Of a DNA stretch of 64,000 bases, positions 8,624 through 17,711 are shown in pieces; within the stretch, counting starts at the first letter, position 1; every line of letters begins with the position of its first letter. Below the pieces are notes generated by a model. It made no database searches and was not told the DNA's origin. It worked only from the letters and a program-made list of their open reading frames with translations. The stretch lies in assembly GCF_002911015.1 (NCBI RefSeq), contig NZ_KZ626852.1, positions 57,155 through 121,154 of the forward strand, written 5' to 3'. A program made the translations under genes and the position numbers. Origin of the DNA: Streptomyces populi (GTDB taxonomy: Bacteria > Actinomycetota > Actinomycetes > Streptomycetales > Streptomycetaceae).

Positions 8624-8983
8624 ATGACGAACGATCTGCCGCCGATGCCCGACGTCCCGCCCGCCGTCGCGTCGAAGCCGTCCGCGACGAGGCGCCGCAA
8701 CCTGATCGTGGCCGTCGCCGTCGCGGGTGCCCTCGCCGTCGGCGGAATCATTTACTGGGCCGGCCGGCCGTCGTACAACGACATCGTCAAGGGGTGTCAG
8801 AGAGCCCTCGTCGCCCAGTACGAGGCCGATGGGAGGGGTAAACCGTCCGCCTGCGACGGCGTGAAGGGCGACGACTACGACGCCCTCGTCCTCGGTGCGG
8901 CCATGGGTGACCTCGGCTGGCTCGACGACGACGGTGACTTCGACAAGGACAAGATGCTCGAAGGCCTCCTCGGCGAGCCGTAG
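8624..8983 (+). CDS. Small membrane-anchored hypothetical protein
   Basis: 119 residues from ATG 8624; a -10-like TAGCAT sits at 8590-8595. A short Pro-rich cytoplasmic N-terminus (~1-25, ending in TRRRN) precedes one hydrophobic helix (~26-46, LIVAVAVAGALAVGGIIYW), then an acidic extracytoplasmic domain with two Cys (KGCQRALV, SACDG) and a DDDGDFDKDK run near the end. This topology is common among small Streptomyces proteins of unknown function. Neighbours give no hint of role. Confidence 0.7.
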   Translation: MTNDLPPMPDVPPAVASKPSATRRRNLIVAVAVAGALAVGGIIYWAGRPSYNDIVKGCQRALVAQYEADGRGKPSACDGVKGDDYDALVLGAAMGDLGWLDDDGDFDKDKMLEGLLGEP

Positions 8984-9072
8984 CCCACCCGGTGACGCCG
9001 ACGCCCCGGCGTCACGGTCCTGCCGCGGCCCGCCGGCTCCTGCCGTGACGGGAGCCGCGGTGTGCGGCACGT

Positions 9073-9333
9073 GTGTCGCGGCCGGTCCGCGCCCGTCCGG
9101 TCGCCCACGTGGGCCTCCAGGCCGGCCCGCCACCGGGACTCCGCCGCGCGGACGGGGTCGGTGATCAGGGCCGTCCTGGTGGGCACGTAGTCGGTGGCCA
9201 CGGCCGTGGAGCCGCCGAGTTCCTCGGCGACGGTGCGGATGGTGATGACGTGCACCCCGTCGCGGGCGGCGACCGCGAGGGTCGCCCGGGCGATTGCCTT
9301 GCGGCGCTGGACTTCGTCGACGCCGATCGGCAT
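9073..9333 (-). pseudogene. TetR-family regulator remnant (DNA-binding domain only)
   Basis: From ATG 9333 the frame reads an N-terminal TetR helix-turn-helix: RRKAIARATLAVAARDGVHV, then TIRTVAEELGGSTAVATDYV, the TxRxVAxELGxSxxxxxxY recognition pattern. Resemblance ends after about 85 codons (RWRAGLEAHVGD), and the frame then turns Arg/Pro-rich like random GC sequence. The ~100-residue ligand domain is absent, so it is a 3'-truncated, probably inactive gene. Confidence 0.6.
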
Positions 9334-9473
9334 GGAGGAGACCTGGCTCGGAGGCGGGTTGACGCAGAACACCATGTGACGCGGCCGGAACGGCGGTGGT
9401 CAGGTCGCCACGGGCGCGGGCGCGGGCACGGAATTCGGTGGCCGGGGCGCCGCGTCGGCTCCACGATGGGCGC

Positions 9474-9962
9474 ATGGATCGACTGCGGCACAGCGCTTGG
9501 CGATACGTGGCGGAGGCGCTCCCGCCCGAAGAACTCCCGATGCTCGCCGCTCATGCGCTCGTCGACGGGCGTGATTCCCCTGCTCTGCGCGAGCTGGCCG
9601 GACTGCCGCGCAGAGGAGACGGGGACGAGATCCGCGCCCTGTACGTCCAGGCCCTGAAGGAACTCGGCATACCGCTTCCCGACGAGGAGACGGCGGGCCG
9701 ATGCCTCCTCGTGAGTCTCGCGTTCGGCCTCGAAGAGGGCGAGCTGACCCCCATGGACGTGGTCGCCCGTCTGTCGACGACGGTCGCGTCCGACACCCGG
9801 GAGGAAACACGGTTCCTCTCCGTCGCGGCGGACTACAGCGAATGGATCGGCCCCGACGAACTCCCTGGATGGGAACGCGATCTGAGAGCCGCCGCCCGCT
9901 CACTGACCGCTTCCACCGACCTGGGCGCCTCCATCGGAGTACCGAGTCCGCGGCGCGCCTGA
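9474..9962 (+). CDS. Conserved-looking hypothetical protein
   Basis: 162 residues from ATG 9474, chosen because the protein-like sequence begins here and CACGAT (9462-9467) ends six bases upstream, fitting a leaderless start. It is soluble and mostly helical in composition (HSAWRYVAEALPPEELPMLAAH ...), acidic, without signal peptide or motif I recognise. It converges on the WhiB gene 66 bases downstream. Role unknown. Confidence 0.65.
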   Translation: MDRLRHSAWRYVAEALPPEELPMLAAHALVDGRDSPALRELAGLPRRGDGDEIRALYVQALKELGIPLPDEETAGRCLLVSLAFGLEEGELTPMDVVARLSTTVASDTREETRFLSVAADYSEWIGPDELPGWERDLRAAARSLTASTDLGASIGVPSPRRA

Positions 9963-10028
9963 CCTGCCCGCCCGAATCCGCCCCGTGCCCCTGACGGCAC
10001 CGGCCTCGACGTGTCGTGCGCGGGCTCG

Positions 10029-10583
10029 TCAGGAGACCTCCGCGAGCGTCTTCGCCGGGCGGGAGGAGCGGACGCCGGCCACGAGCCGGTTGCGGTTGCG
10101 CTGCTGACGCGCGGGGGAGAGCGCGCGCGGACGGGGCATCGGGCCGTTGACGTCGCTGTCCAGACGAACGATGCGCGCCTGGTCGATCGTCAGCGGAGCG
10201 GTGCGGGCCTCGGCGGCCCGCTCGCGGCGTGCCTGGCCCTGGGCGGCCAGCAATTCGACCCAGTCAGGGCCGAGCCGGTCCGCGATGCGCTTCCGCAGCT
10301 GGGTCCGCTCCCTGGGGGTGGTGGCCGCCCAGATGCCGACTCGGGCCGCCGACTCGTTGACCAGCGCCCACAGCAGGCATCCGGCTGCGACGGGACAGCG
10401 GGCGCACTCCTTGCGCGCCAGTTCCAGGCGCCGCTCCGCCGCTTCGTCGGTGCGGTCACCGTTCGCGCAATCGAATGCCTGAGGTATCAGCCGGCACCGG
10501 GTCGGCTCGGAGGTGTGAGGAAAGCGGAAGCGCGGGTCGGCGCCGGTGCGCTCGGTCGTTCTCGTGGCTGCGGGACGGCTCAT
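10029..10583 (-). CDS. WhiB-family Fe-S transcription factor
   Basis: 184 residues from ATG 10583, preceded by GGAGG. The iron-sulfur ligands follow WhiB spacing: Cys30, then Cys60-x2-Cys63-x5-Cys69 (ECARCPVAAGC), with an extra Cys39. The following turn, usually G[VI]WGG, reads GIWAA, and the basic DNA-binding tail contains RERTQLRKRI. WhiB-like proteins bind a [4Fe-4S] cluster and work with the housekeeping sigma factor. The long C-terminal extension (~80 residues, Arg-rich) exceeds the usual ~90-130 residue size. It is divergent from the 10817 gene. Confidence 0.9.
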   Translation of the reverse strand: MSRPAATRTTERTGADPRFRFPHTSEPTRCRLIPQAFDCANGDRTDEAAERRLELARKECARCPVAAGCLLWALVNESAARVGIWAATTPRERTQLRKRIADRLGPDWVELLAAQGQARRERAAEARTAPLTIDQARIVRLDSDVNGPMPRPRALSPARQQRNRNRLVAGVRSSRPAKTLAEVS

Positions 10584-10816
10584 GGCTGGACCTCCGTGAG
10601 AAGCGCTTCGGGGCGGAGCGGTTGGGGCAGGACCGCTTGAGGCCGGGCGGGCGAGAGCACCGCGGTCCGAACCGGCGACCGCGGGCACGGGCACGGGCAA
10701 CAGCGGACCGCGGTTGTTGTTCAGAACGAGACAGGAGGCGCCGGAGGTACGCTCACCGGCCGAACGCGCTGTCGCCGGCCCGCTCTTCGTCGCGTGCAGG
10801 CCCGGGAAGGGGTGTC

Positions 10817-11344
10817 ATGGGGGTACTGGCGGAGCTCGAGGAACGGCTCGCGGTGATCGATGCGTGCCTCGAGCCCATCGCGACGAGGCCGGTGGACCTC
10901 GGCGACCCCCATTGGGCGCGGAAGGCGCGGGAGGGCCCGCGTCCGATGGACGAGGCGGGGATCCGGCCGGAGGCCGAGGCGGCACTGGAGGACGTGCTCT
11001 CCCTCTACGAGGAGGGCGACGACGACGTACGGGTCGCCTTGCGCGCGCTCCTGGCGCGGTGCCACTCGTTCCGCTGGGCCACGAGGCTGCCCCTCGAACT
11101 CTCGCCCCGAGGTCTCCGGCAGCGGCTGCTCCAGATCTCGGTCGAGGACCAGGGCCACGACGCACGGGACATGATGGCCGACCTGAACGATCTGTGCGGG
11201 CGGGCGTGGGACGCCGGAGTCGACATCCGGCCCCTGCTGCTCGACGTGGCCGAACTCTCCAGCGGAGCCGACAGGTACGGGACGGGTTCCACGCGGGACA
11301 TCCTGCTCAGGGCGGCCCGGAGGGAACCCGGCGGGCCTCGGTGA
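10817..11344 (+). CDS. Helical hypothetical protein
   Basis: 175 residues from ATG 10817, with GGAAGGGG at 10804-10811. It starts GVLAELEERLAVIDACLEP and is rich in Leu, Glu and Arg throughout, so likely a soluble helical protein. No catalytic motif is seen. It is divergent from the WhiB gene, with 233 bases between the starts. Function not recognised. Confidence 0.65.
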   Translation: MGVLAELEERLAVIDACLEPIATRPVDLGDPHWARKAREGPRPMDEAGIRPEAEAALEDVLSLYEEGDDDVRVALRALLARCHSFRWATRLPLELSPRGLRQRLLQISVEDQGHDARDMMADLNDLCGRAWDAGVDIRPLLLDVAELSSGADRYGTGSTRDILLRAARREPGGPR

Positions 11345-11702
11345 GCGCGAGCGCCACAGGGGCGGGCGTCGACGTCACGGCCGAGCGCTCTCCCGCGGAC
11401 GGCGAAGGCTTCCGGTTCCCGCCCCGCGCGGTGGTCACCCACGGCCTCTCCTGGCGCACGGGGCGCGGGCACGGTCGCCGTCGGCCGGACCATCGCCCCG
11501 TGCGATCCCCGCGGCGGGCGGGACGGCGCCCACCGGCTCGGGCACCGCCGAACGAACGGTTCCAGCGGACCTCGAGCCCGGGGCGGGCCCGCCGGGGCGT
11601 CCGGCACGCCGGTGCGGAACGGGAGCGAGGGACGAAAGGCGGGTCCCCGGCTTTTCGGCGTGCCGCGGCGCGGACCGCCCGGGCGGTCCGGAGGACGGGC
11701 GG
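11345..11702. other. Gene-free interval, 358 bases
   Basis: Very GC-rich sequence between convergent genes. No frame has a believable protein, and no strong hairpin or repeat was found. Confidence 0.5.
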
Positions 11703-12443
11703 TCAGTCCTCGTACAGGCCGACGCCCTCGCCGGCCGCCGCGCGCATCAGGACGTCGGCCAGCTCCACCGGGGTGGAGAGCATCGGGTAGTGGCCGGTGG
11801 CCAGTTCGAAGAAGGTGACGGCGGGGTCGGCGAGCTTGGCGAACCGCGGCAGGCCGGTGCCGTGCAGCGTGCGGGCGAACTCCAGGCTGAGGCCGTTGGC
11901 GAGGCAGAACACCCCGGTGGTCGGGAGCTTGAGCCAGGCGCCGGTCAGCTCGATCGGCTCGGTGACGGTCCGGACCGGCTGCGGGGTGGCCAGACGGTGG
12001 TAGCGCTCCAGCTCCGACGGCGGGACGGCGTGCACCGCCGGGATCTCCTCGGGCACCGGGACGAGGCCGTCGAGGGCGTGGTCCGGCAGGCCGAGCTGTG
12101 GCATCTGCGCCGCCACCGACTCACCCGGCTCCGGGAAGCCGGTGTCCACGAACACCACCCGGGCGACCTGCCCGGGGTGCCGGTCGGCCGCCGCGAGGGC
12201 GGGGAAGATGCCGTAGCTGTGCGCCACCAGCACGATCCCAGGGCCCTCCGTGTCGAGCAGCTCCGCCACGGCGTCGGTGTGCTCGCGCAGCCCGACGCCG
12301 ACGGGGTCCTCCTCCGCCCGCTCGGCCATGCCGGGCAAGGTGACCGGAAGTGCCCGATGCCCTTGCGCGGTCAGTTCGGCGGCCACCGCCTCCCAGGCCC
12401 AGCCACCCATGAAAAGCCCCGGGACCAGCAGAAACGTCGTCAT
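11703..12443 (-). CDS. Alpha/beta hydrolase (esterase/AB-hydrolase_6 type)
   Basis: 246 residues from ATG 12443, with AGAGG seven bases upstream. It begins TTFLLVPGLFMGGWAWEAV, the PGxxxGGWxW oxyanion signature of this subgroup, followed by nucleophile elbow AHSYG (~94-98) and a catalytic His in ATGHYPMLSTPVELADVL. The subgroup includes small esterases and methyl-ester hydrolases of plant-MES/HNL type. It is a single gene with a separate neighbourhood; substrate unknown. Confidence 0.88.
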   Translation of the reverse strand: MTTFLLVPGLFMGGWAWEAVAAELTAQGHRALPVTLPGMAERAEEDPVGVGLREHTDAVAELLDTEGPGIVLVAHSYGIFPALAAADRHPGQVARVVFVDTGFPEPGESVAAQMPQLGLPDHALDGLVPVPEEIPAVHAVPPSELERYHRLATPQPVRTVTEPIELTGAWLKLPTTGVFCLANGLSLEFARTLHGTGLPRFAKLADPAVTFFELATGHYPMLSTPVELADVLMRAAAGEGVGLYED

Positions 12444-12586
12444 GACAGACCTCTTTCGAAGCAGCGCGTGTGGTCGGTCAGGACGGTAGGACTTCCCCCT
12501 GGGGGAGATTCCAGCCGTTCCCGGCGTGCGGGCCCGGCAGGATCCGCCGGACCACTTCCTGCCCGGACCTCCCCGTCACGGCCGGG

Positions 12587-12949
12587 TCAGGCTGCGAGGG
12601 CTTCGTCGAGGCCGGGGTAGCAGGGGAGGACGGTATCGACGCCGACTCTTTGCAGGGTGCGCCGTACGGAGGCGGGAACGCCGGCCAGGCGCAGCCAGCC
12701 CTCGGCCCGGGTGAGGTCGCGGTGCGTGGCGAGAAAGGTGTTGATGCCACTGGAGTCCATGAAGGACACGTGCCGCATGTCGACGATCACGCAGGGGCGG
12801 CCGACGAGCCGGCCGGGATCCAGGGCCTGGACGAGGGGCCCGACGCTGGCGTGGTCGATCGCACCGGAGACGGTCACCACGACGATGCCGTCGGAGGCGG
12901 TGGAGACGACCTCCAACGGGTGCGGCCGGTACGTTTTCTCGCTCTCCAC
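12587..12949 (-). CDS. STAS-domain anti-sigma factor antagonist
   Basis: 120 residues from GTG 12949, with GGGGAAG upstream. A single STAS domain with the phosphorylation loop FMDSSGINTF; Ser67 is in the position phosphorylated in SpoIIAA-like antagonists. Such proteins bind an anti-sigma kinase and release a SigB-type sigma factor under stress. No kinase or sigma gene is nearby. It lies about 210 bases from a second STAS gene on the same strand. Confidence 0.88.
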   Translation of the reverse strand: MESEKTYRPHPLEVVSTASDGIVVVTVSGAIDHASVGPLVQALDPGRLVGRPCVIVDMRHVSFMDSSGINTFLATHRDLTRAEGWLRLAGVPASVRRTLQRVGVDTVLPCYPGLDEALAA

Positions 12950-13157
12950 GACGACTTCCCCAGCATCTTCGACGACGGATACGACCTGGTGTTCCGCCCT
13001 GGCCGATGCCCGGCACCGTCAGGGCCGACGGTTGCGCGAGGCCCTGCCGACCCGGCGTGATGCCGCCTCGCGGCCGGGCCGGTCCCGCTGCGCGGGCGAT
13101 TCCCCTCAAGCGGGCTCGGGCACACACCGTGACGGGAAGCGGGCGCGCCGTGCGTCG

Positions 13158-13631
13158 TCACCGGGCGGTGTTCCCGGCTCCGGCGAGGGCGTGGTGACGG
13201 GCCCGCGATGACGCGGTTGCGCGCACCGCGCCCGTAGGGGGCGAGAACAGCTCCCGAACCCCCACGAGATCGAGCAGTCTGCCGACCGCGGGGCCGGCGG
13301 CCCGGATGGTGACGGTCTTGCCCTGGCTCAAGGCACGGTGCCGGAGTTCCAGCATCACGTTCAGACCGGCGCAGTCACAGAAGGCGAGCCCGCTCAGGTC
13401 CAGCTCGAGACCGCTGGACGAGGCGGCGAGGGCTTTGCCCAGACGATCTCGGACCTGGTGCCCCGAGGCGAGATCGAGTTCACCGCGCACCGTCACCAGG
13501 GTCGGGTTGCTGCTCGGTGTGGACGACACGGATGTCCGGCCGGACGGGAGCGGCCCCGCGGCACCGCCTTTGCCGGGGCGGGGGAGGTTCGGCGCCGTGA
13601 GGGGCTGGGCCCGGTGCGAGGGTTGCTTCAT
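13158..13631 (-). CDS. STAS-domain antagonist-like protein lacking the phospho-serine
   Basis: 157 residues from ATG 13631, with a ~40-residue Pro/Ser-rich leader and then a STAS domain (TLVTVRGELDLASGHQVRDR). The regulatory loop reads FCDCAGLNVML, so Ala88 stands where the phosphorylatable Ser normally is and Cys87 precedes it. If partner switching applies, this protein could not be inactivated by phosphorylation at that site (inference). It is divergent from the HTH gene at 13761. Confidence 0.82.
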   Translation of the reverse strand: MKQPSHRAQPLTAPNLPRPGKGGAAGPLPSGRTSVSSTPSSNPTLVTVRGELDLASGHQVRDRLGKALAASSSGLELDLSGLAFCDCAGLNVMLELRHRALSQGKTVTIRAAGPAVGRLLDLVGVRELFSPPTGAVRATASSRARHHALAGAGNTAR

Positions 13632-13724
13632 GGCTCACTCCCACATGCGTTCGCGTGCTCCACTCCAACGTTCCCCCAGGAGGGCAACATACGTCAACTG
13701 ATACGTGAACGGTAGTACGTGTTT

Positions 13725-13754
13725 TTGGATGCGCGCATGTCTGCTCAGTAGACT
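13725..13754 (+). promoter_or_regulatory. Promoter for leaderless HTH gene
   Basis: TTGGAT (13725-13730), 18-base spacer, TAGACT (13749-13754); the start point would be the A of ATG 13761. Upstream, TACGT occurs three times (13690, 13702, 13716) and may be a regulator site. Confidence 0.55.
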
Positions 13755-13760
13755 CGGGGC

Positions 13761-14111
13761 ATGGATGGGGTACCCGAGTCACACAACGGATGGACGTTCC
13801 TGACGAACCACGCTCGCGTCCTCGCGGCCATCGCGGACAACCAGAGCGCGCGCGTCCGCGACATCGCCGCCCGGTGCCGGCTGACCGAGCGGGCGGTGCA
13901 GAAGATCATCGCGGACCTGGAGCAGGCCGGTTACCTCTCACACATCCGACAGGGACGCGGCAACAGCTACCAGATCGACCCCGGCAAAGTCCTGCGTCAT
14001 CCGACCGAAGCGGGTCAGGGTCTGACGGTGGCCTCGCTCCTCTCGCTCCTCATCCAGGACGAAGCCCATCGTGCGGCGCTGTCCGTCGAGCCCACGCACG
14101 CATCCGGATGA
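13761..14111 (+). CDS. Winged-helix HTH transcriptional regulator
   Basis: 116 residues from ATG 13761. HTH core: HARVLAAIADNQSARVRDIAARCRLTERAVQKIIADLEQAGYL, then a wing SHIRQGRGNSYQI, the MarR/ROK-like winged-helix arrangement of short Streptomyces regulators. There is no ligand domain beyond a ~30-residue helix. It is divergent from a STAS gene, which suggests shared stress control. Leaderless initiation is predicted from the -10 placement. Confidence 0.82.
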   Translation: MDGVPESHNGWTFLTNHARVLAAIADNQSARVRDIAARCRLTERAVQKIIADLEQAGYLSHIRQGRGNSYQIDPGKVLRHPTEAGQGLTVASLLSLLIQDEAHRAALSVEPTHASG

Positions 14112-14482
14112 CGGCTGACGGCGGTTGAGTCCACACCCGCGGGCAAGGACTGCCCGGATCGGCGGACGGAGAAGGCGGGGGTGCCGGGGAAGTGCGCGCC
14201 GGCCCATGTCCGTCGGCGTGGCCGACCGGGCCGACGACCCGCAAGGGCGCTCCCTCCGCGACCCGGGTGTCCGCCCCCGTCCCGCCCCGCCGCCCGCCGG
14301 GTCCGCACCGTCATGAAGACGTCGGACGACCGTCGCGGTGGAGGCGTCGACGGCCCGCGCGGGAACGTCCGGTGACGCGTCCGCGGCCGAAGCCGGCGAA
14401 AGCGGACCCCGAGGCTGTGGAACCAATGAGGGCCCAGGCACACTCTGCGTGTTGTAGCCCTGATCGAGAGGACGGCCCGGAC
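14112..14482. other. Gene-free interval, 371 bases
   Basis: No frame on either strand gives a plausible protein. A -10-like TAGCCC/GAGAGG stretch just before the TerD gene is the only possible signal. Confidence 0.45.
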
Positions 14483-15067
14483 ATGATCACGCTCACCAAG
14501 GAAGACGGCCCTGCGGACCTGGACGGAGTGACCCATCTGTCCATCGGTGTGTCCTGGGACCCCACGGCCGGCAGCAGTGGTGGAGTGCTGGGCAAACTGC
14601 GCCGCAAGACGGGCACCGATCTGGACCTGATCGCCATCGCCATGCAGGGCCGGGACCCGGTACGCCTCGCGGGTCTCGACTCGCTCGACCCCATGGGCAA
14701 CGGCTCGTTGGTCCACAGTGGTGACAACCAGACCGGACACGGGGACGGCGACGACGAGACGGTGACCGTCGAGTTCGCCCGGATCCCGCCCCACATCACG
14801 TCGATCGTGTTCGTCGCCGCCGCGTACAAGAAGGGCAGCGCCTTCGAGAAGGCGCGCAACATCAGCTTCAAGGTGTACGACGCGACCGGTGGGAGTTCTC
14901 AGCAGGTCGCCGACATATGGCCCAGCCTGCTCACCCAGGACAACGGCTGCGCCGTGGCGAAGGCGATGCGGGTCGGCGCGGCCTGGAAGCTCGAAGTCAT
15001 CAATACGACGGGGAAGATCAAGCAGGGGGACGAGCACGCCCTGATGCGCTTCGCCGTCAGCAAGTAG
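14483..15067 (+). CDS. TerD-family calcium-binding stress protein
   Basis: 194 residues from ATG 14483 (GAGAGGACGG upstream). It opens with the TerD pattern ITLTKEDGPADLDGVTHLSIGVSWDP and contains IPPHITSIVFVAAAYKKGSAFEKARNISFKV, matching the beta-sandwich with acidic calcium-binding loops (GDNQTGHGDGDDE). Length suits a single TerD domain (~190). TerD proteins are linked to tellurite resistance and general envelope stress; Streptomyces has many copies. No other ter genes are here. Confidence 0.92.
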   Translation: MITLTKEDGPADLDGVTHLSIGVSWDPTAGSSGGVLGKLRRKTGTDLDLIAIAMQGRDPVRLAGLDSLDPMGNGSLVHSGDNQTGHGDGDDETVTVEFARIPPHITSIVFVAAAYKKGSAFEKARNISFKVYDATGGSSQQVADIWPSLLTQDNGCAVAKAMRVGAAWKLEVINTTGKIKQGDEHALMRFAVSK

Positions 15068-15258
15068 TCCGTCGACGGAGCGGTGGCCGCCGAGCCGGCC
15101 GACGCCCTCGCGAACGCTCCGTCGTCCCGCTTCTCCCCGCCGCGGTCGGCCCGCGTGCTGCCCGTCGAGCGGCGCACGCGGGAGAGGGGCGGCCACGAGC
15201 CCGACGGCGGGCCGGGCACGATCATGATCACGGGAAAGCCGGGCCGAAGGAGATGTCT

Positions 15259-15732
15259 GTGGGGGAGAAGCTTTTCGTCGCCGTGGTCCTCGCCGGCGTG
15301 GTCCAGCCGCTCCTGCACCGGATACGGAAGCGGTGGCACGGGAGGCGCGTCTCCCGGACCGTCGAGGCACTGAACCGCGGAGGAACCGCCCGCGTCGATT
15401 GCGCCGCACGATTCCGCAACTCCGGCGGGGGACGGCACCGCGCTCGCCTGACGGTGAAGGCCGAAGGCGTCTTCCTGTCCACCAAGGACGGCACGGTGGC
15501 GGAGCTGCGGATCGGGACTCCGCACAGCGATGTCGAAGTCGTCGCCGAGCTGTCGATGCTGGTGTGCGACGTGGCCGGGCGACAGCTCGAGATTCTGCTT
15601 CCGGCCGAGGAGGACCACCTCTTCAAGGCGCTGGAGGCCAGGCTCCTGGACCGCGGCGACGGACTCCCCACCGCCGCCGGTGCCGCCCCAGGACCCCTTT
15701 CGGGCTCATCGCCCACGCACCGCGGGAGCTGA
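15259..15732 (+). CDS. Hypothetical protein with N-terminal membrane segment
   Basis: 157 residues from GTG 15259. The alternative ATG 15253 directly abuts AAGGAG (15247-15252), whereas GTG has a 6-base spacing, so GTG is preferred. An N-terminal hydrophobic stretch (KLFVAVVLAGVVQPLLHRI) is followed by a basic linker and a soluble domain with beta-strand-like alternation (GVFLSTKDGTVAELRIGTPHSDVEVVAELSML). No family recognised. It lies downstream of TerD on the same strand but 190 bases away. Confidence 0.65.
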   Translation: MGEKLFVAVVLAGVVQPLLHRIRKRWHGRRVSRTVEALNRGGTARVDCAARFRNSGGGRHRARLTVKAEGVFLSTKDGTVAELRIGTPHSDVEVVAELSMLVCDVAGRQLEILLPAEEDHLFKALEARLLDRGDGLPTAAGAAPGPLSGSSPTHRGS

Positions 15733-15768
15733 GCCGGAACCCGGCCCACCCGCCCGGCGCCGCCCCTT

Positions 15769-17019
15769 CTACGTCACGTCTGCTTCCTTCGTTCCGGGTG
15801 CGGGCCGGGCGCCGACCGGTGCCGTGGTGCGCGTGGTGCGGCCGGTCATGGCGAGCACGGCTGCCGCGGCCAGGCCGAACGTACCGGCGGCGAGGAGCTG
15901 CACCCGGTAGTCGAGGCCGGCCACCATTCCCGTGCCCAGGAGCAGGGCGAGTCCGGTGGGCGCGTACATCAAGGTGTTGGCCGTCGCCGCGACCCGGCCG
16001 AGCAACTCGGACGGGGTGTGCCTCTGGACGGCCGTCAGCGCCGCGATGAGCGGACAGGGCAGGCCCAGGCCGAGTGCCAGGCTGCCGCCGAGCACGACGG
16101 GTGTCCAGGGGGTCGCCCGTGCCAGCACGCCGACGGCGAAGAGGGCGAGGCCGGCCGCCGGGAAGGCGCGCCCGGGCCACCGGCGCATCAGCGTACCGGC
16201 CGCCAGTCCGCTGACGACCGATCCGAGGCCCTGGAGCGAGGTGAGCACGCCGGCGAAGGCCGGGGACCGGTGCAGCCCGGCGTCGAGCATCGCGTACGTG
16301 GCCGTGCTGTTGAGGCCGCCCAGCACCATGGCCGTCCCGCTGGTGACGACGAGCGGGCGCAGTACCGGGTGCCGCCGCAGGTAGCGGGCTCCTTCGGCGG
16401 TCTCGGTGGTCCACGACCGCCTGATGCGGGCCGCGGGCGGGTCTTCCTGTACCCGGATCAGCCTGAAGGCGACCGCTGCCAGGACGAAGGTGGCCGCGTC
16501 CAGCAGCGCCACCGTCGGCCCGCCGAAGGCGGCGAACAGGCCCGCACCGGCCAGCGGAGCGAGCAGCTTCATGCTCTCGATGGCGGTGAGCACCAGGCCG
16601 TTGAAGTCGCCGCGCAGTTCGTCCGGCACGGCGGTCGCCACCAGGGCCGTCTCGGCCGCGTCCGTGAGCACCATGCCCGTGCCGACCAGGGTCAGCACGG
16701 CGAACAGCAGCCAGACCTGTTCCCGCGAGCGCACCACGAGCGGTGCGGTCATGACGGCGGCCAGGGTCAGATTGGTGGCGACCAGAAGCGGGCGGCGGCG
16801 CACCCGGTCCGCCACGGTGCCGACCACCGGCCCCGCGAACGTCGGCAGCCAGATGCAGAAGCCCACGAGCGCGGCGAGGCTGCTGGAACCGGTGAGCGTC
16901 TTGACCCAGATTCCGGCGGCCAGCGACATGGCCGAGTCACCGAAACCGGAGACGATCACTCCGCCCAGATAGAGACCCGCGTTGCGGTCCCGGAAGACCT
17001 TCGACGTGTTCCAGCCCAT
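15769..17019 (-). CDS. MFS transporter
   Basis: 416 residues from ATG 17019, with GAGGGGG six bases upstream; an earlier in-frame start adds 14 residues without RBS. About 12 hydrophobic segments; MFS loop motif VGTVADRVRRRPLL between segments 2 and 3. It resembles enterobactin/macrolide-exporter-type MFS proteins. It is divergent from an ArsR regulator with a palindrome between them, so repression by that regulator is likely. Substrate unknown. Confidence 0.9.
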   Translation of the reverse strand: MGWNTSKVFRDRNAGLYLGGVIVSGFGDSAMSLAAGIWVKTLTGSSSLAALVGFCIWLPTFAGPVVGTVADRVRRRPLLVATNLTLAAVMTAPLVVRSREQVWLLFAVLTLVGTGMVLTDAAETALVATAVPDELRGDFNGLVLTAIESMKLLAPLAGAGLFAAFGGPTVALLDAATFVLAAVAFRLIRVQEDPPAARIRRSWTTETAEGARYLRRHPVLRPLVVTSGTAMVLGGLNSTATYAMLDAGLHRSPAFAGVLTSLQGLGSVVSGLAAGTLMRRWPGRAFPAAGLALFAVGVLARATPWTPVVLGGSLALGLGLPCPLIAALTAVQRHTPSELLGRVAATANTLMYAPTGLALLLGTGMVAGLDYRVQLLAAGTFGLAAAAVLAMTGRTTRTTAPVGARPAPGTKEADVT

Positions 17020-17057
17020 GTCCGCCCCCTCGTCGTGCGTGGCTGCACAACCTACCC

Positions 17058-17073
17058 CCAATCATTTGATTGG
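17058..17073. promoter_or_regulatory. Operator between ArsR and MFS genes
   Basis: CCAATCA-TT-TGATTGG, perfect 7-bp arms with 2-base centre, in the 97-base space between divergent starts 17019 (MFS) and 17117 (ArsR). Size and symmetry fit an ArsR dimer site. Confidence 0.6.
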
Positions 17074-17116
17074 CGGTAGCGGGCCCATGGTGCCGACGTG
17101 CGCTTTACTGGCTTGC

Positions 17117-17635
17117 GTGACCGATACCGATCCCGTGCTGCGCGCGCTCGCCCATCCCGTGCGACTGCGGATGCTCAGCCTCATGTGGCCGGGGCCGATG
17201 TCGGCCGCCGAGCTCTCCCGCGAGTTGGACATCTCCCACGCGCTGGCCAGCCAGCACCTGCGGCGCCTGGACGCGGTGGGCCTGGTCGAGCTGGCGGAGG
17301 AACGCACGCGCCGCGGTGGCAGGGAACGCCGCTACCGCACCGTCCAGGGCACACCGCTGTCCGACCAGCGCGAGGGGACCCCGATGCTGGCCGAGACCAT
17401 GGCGCACACCCTCCGGGAACGTGCCAGGCGGCGCGTGGAGGGCGGCGAGGGCGTCACCGTCGACGCGGAACTGTGGGTGGACCCCCGGATCTGGCGGAAC
17501 GTCCGGGAACGGCTCGTGGAACTCGCCGACGAGCTCCACGAAGCGGCCCGGCCGCCGCACACACCGGGCACCACCCCCCTGGGCGTCAGCATGATGGCCT
17601 TCCCGCTGCAGGACGCGACACACCCACAGGAGTGA
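17117..17635 (+). CDS. ArsR-family regulator
   Basis: 172 residues from GTG 17117; TTTACT at 17104-17109 would place the transcript start at this codon (ATG 17087 is an alternative). HTH region: DPVLRALAHPVRLRMLSLMWPGPMSAAELSRELDISHALASQHLRRLDAVGLVELA, the standard ArsR pattern. The C-terminal ~90 residues are charged and helical. No cysteine metal site is seen, so an organic ligand is more likely. It presumably controls the divergent MFS gene. Confidence 0.88.
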   Translation: MTDTDPVLRALAHPVRLRMLSLMWPGPMSAAELSRELDISHALASQHLRRLDAVGLVELAEERTRRGGRERRYRTVQGTPLSDQREGTPMLAETMAHTLRERARRRVEGGEGVTVDAELWVDPRIWRNVRERLVELADELHEAARPPHTPGTTPLGVSMMAFPLQDATHPQE

Positions 17636-17711
17636 TCCGCGGGGCGGCACCGATTCCGGCCGGGCGGGAACCCCGAGGATTCACGAGGTCTCGTTCTGAG
17701 AGGATCCAGGC

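Noticed and set aside
14917..15258. Long N-terminal extension of the 15259 gene overlapping TerD
   Set aside because: Arg/His-rich out-of-frame translation of TerD; the RBS supports the GTG at 15259.
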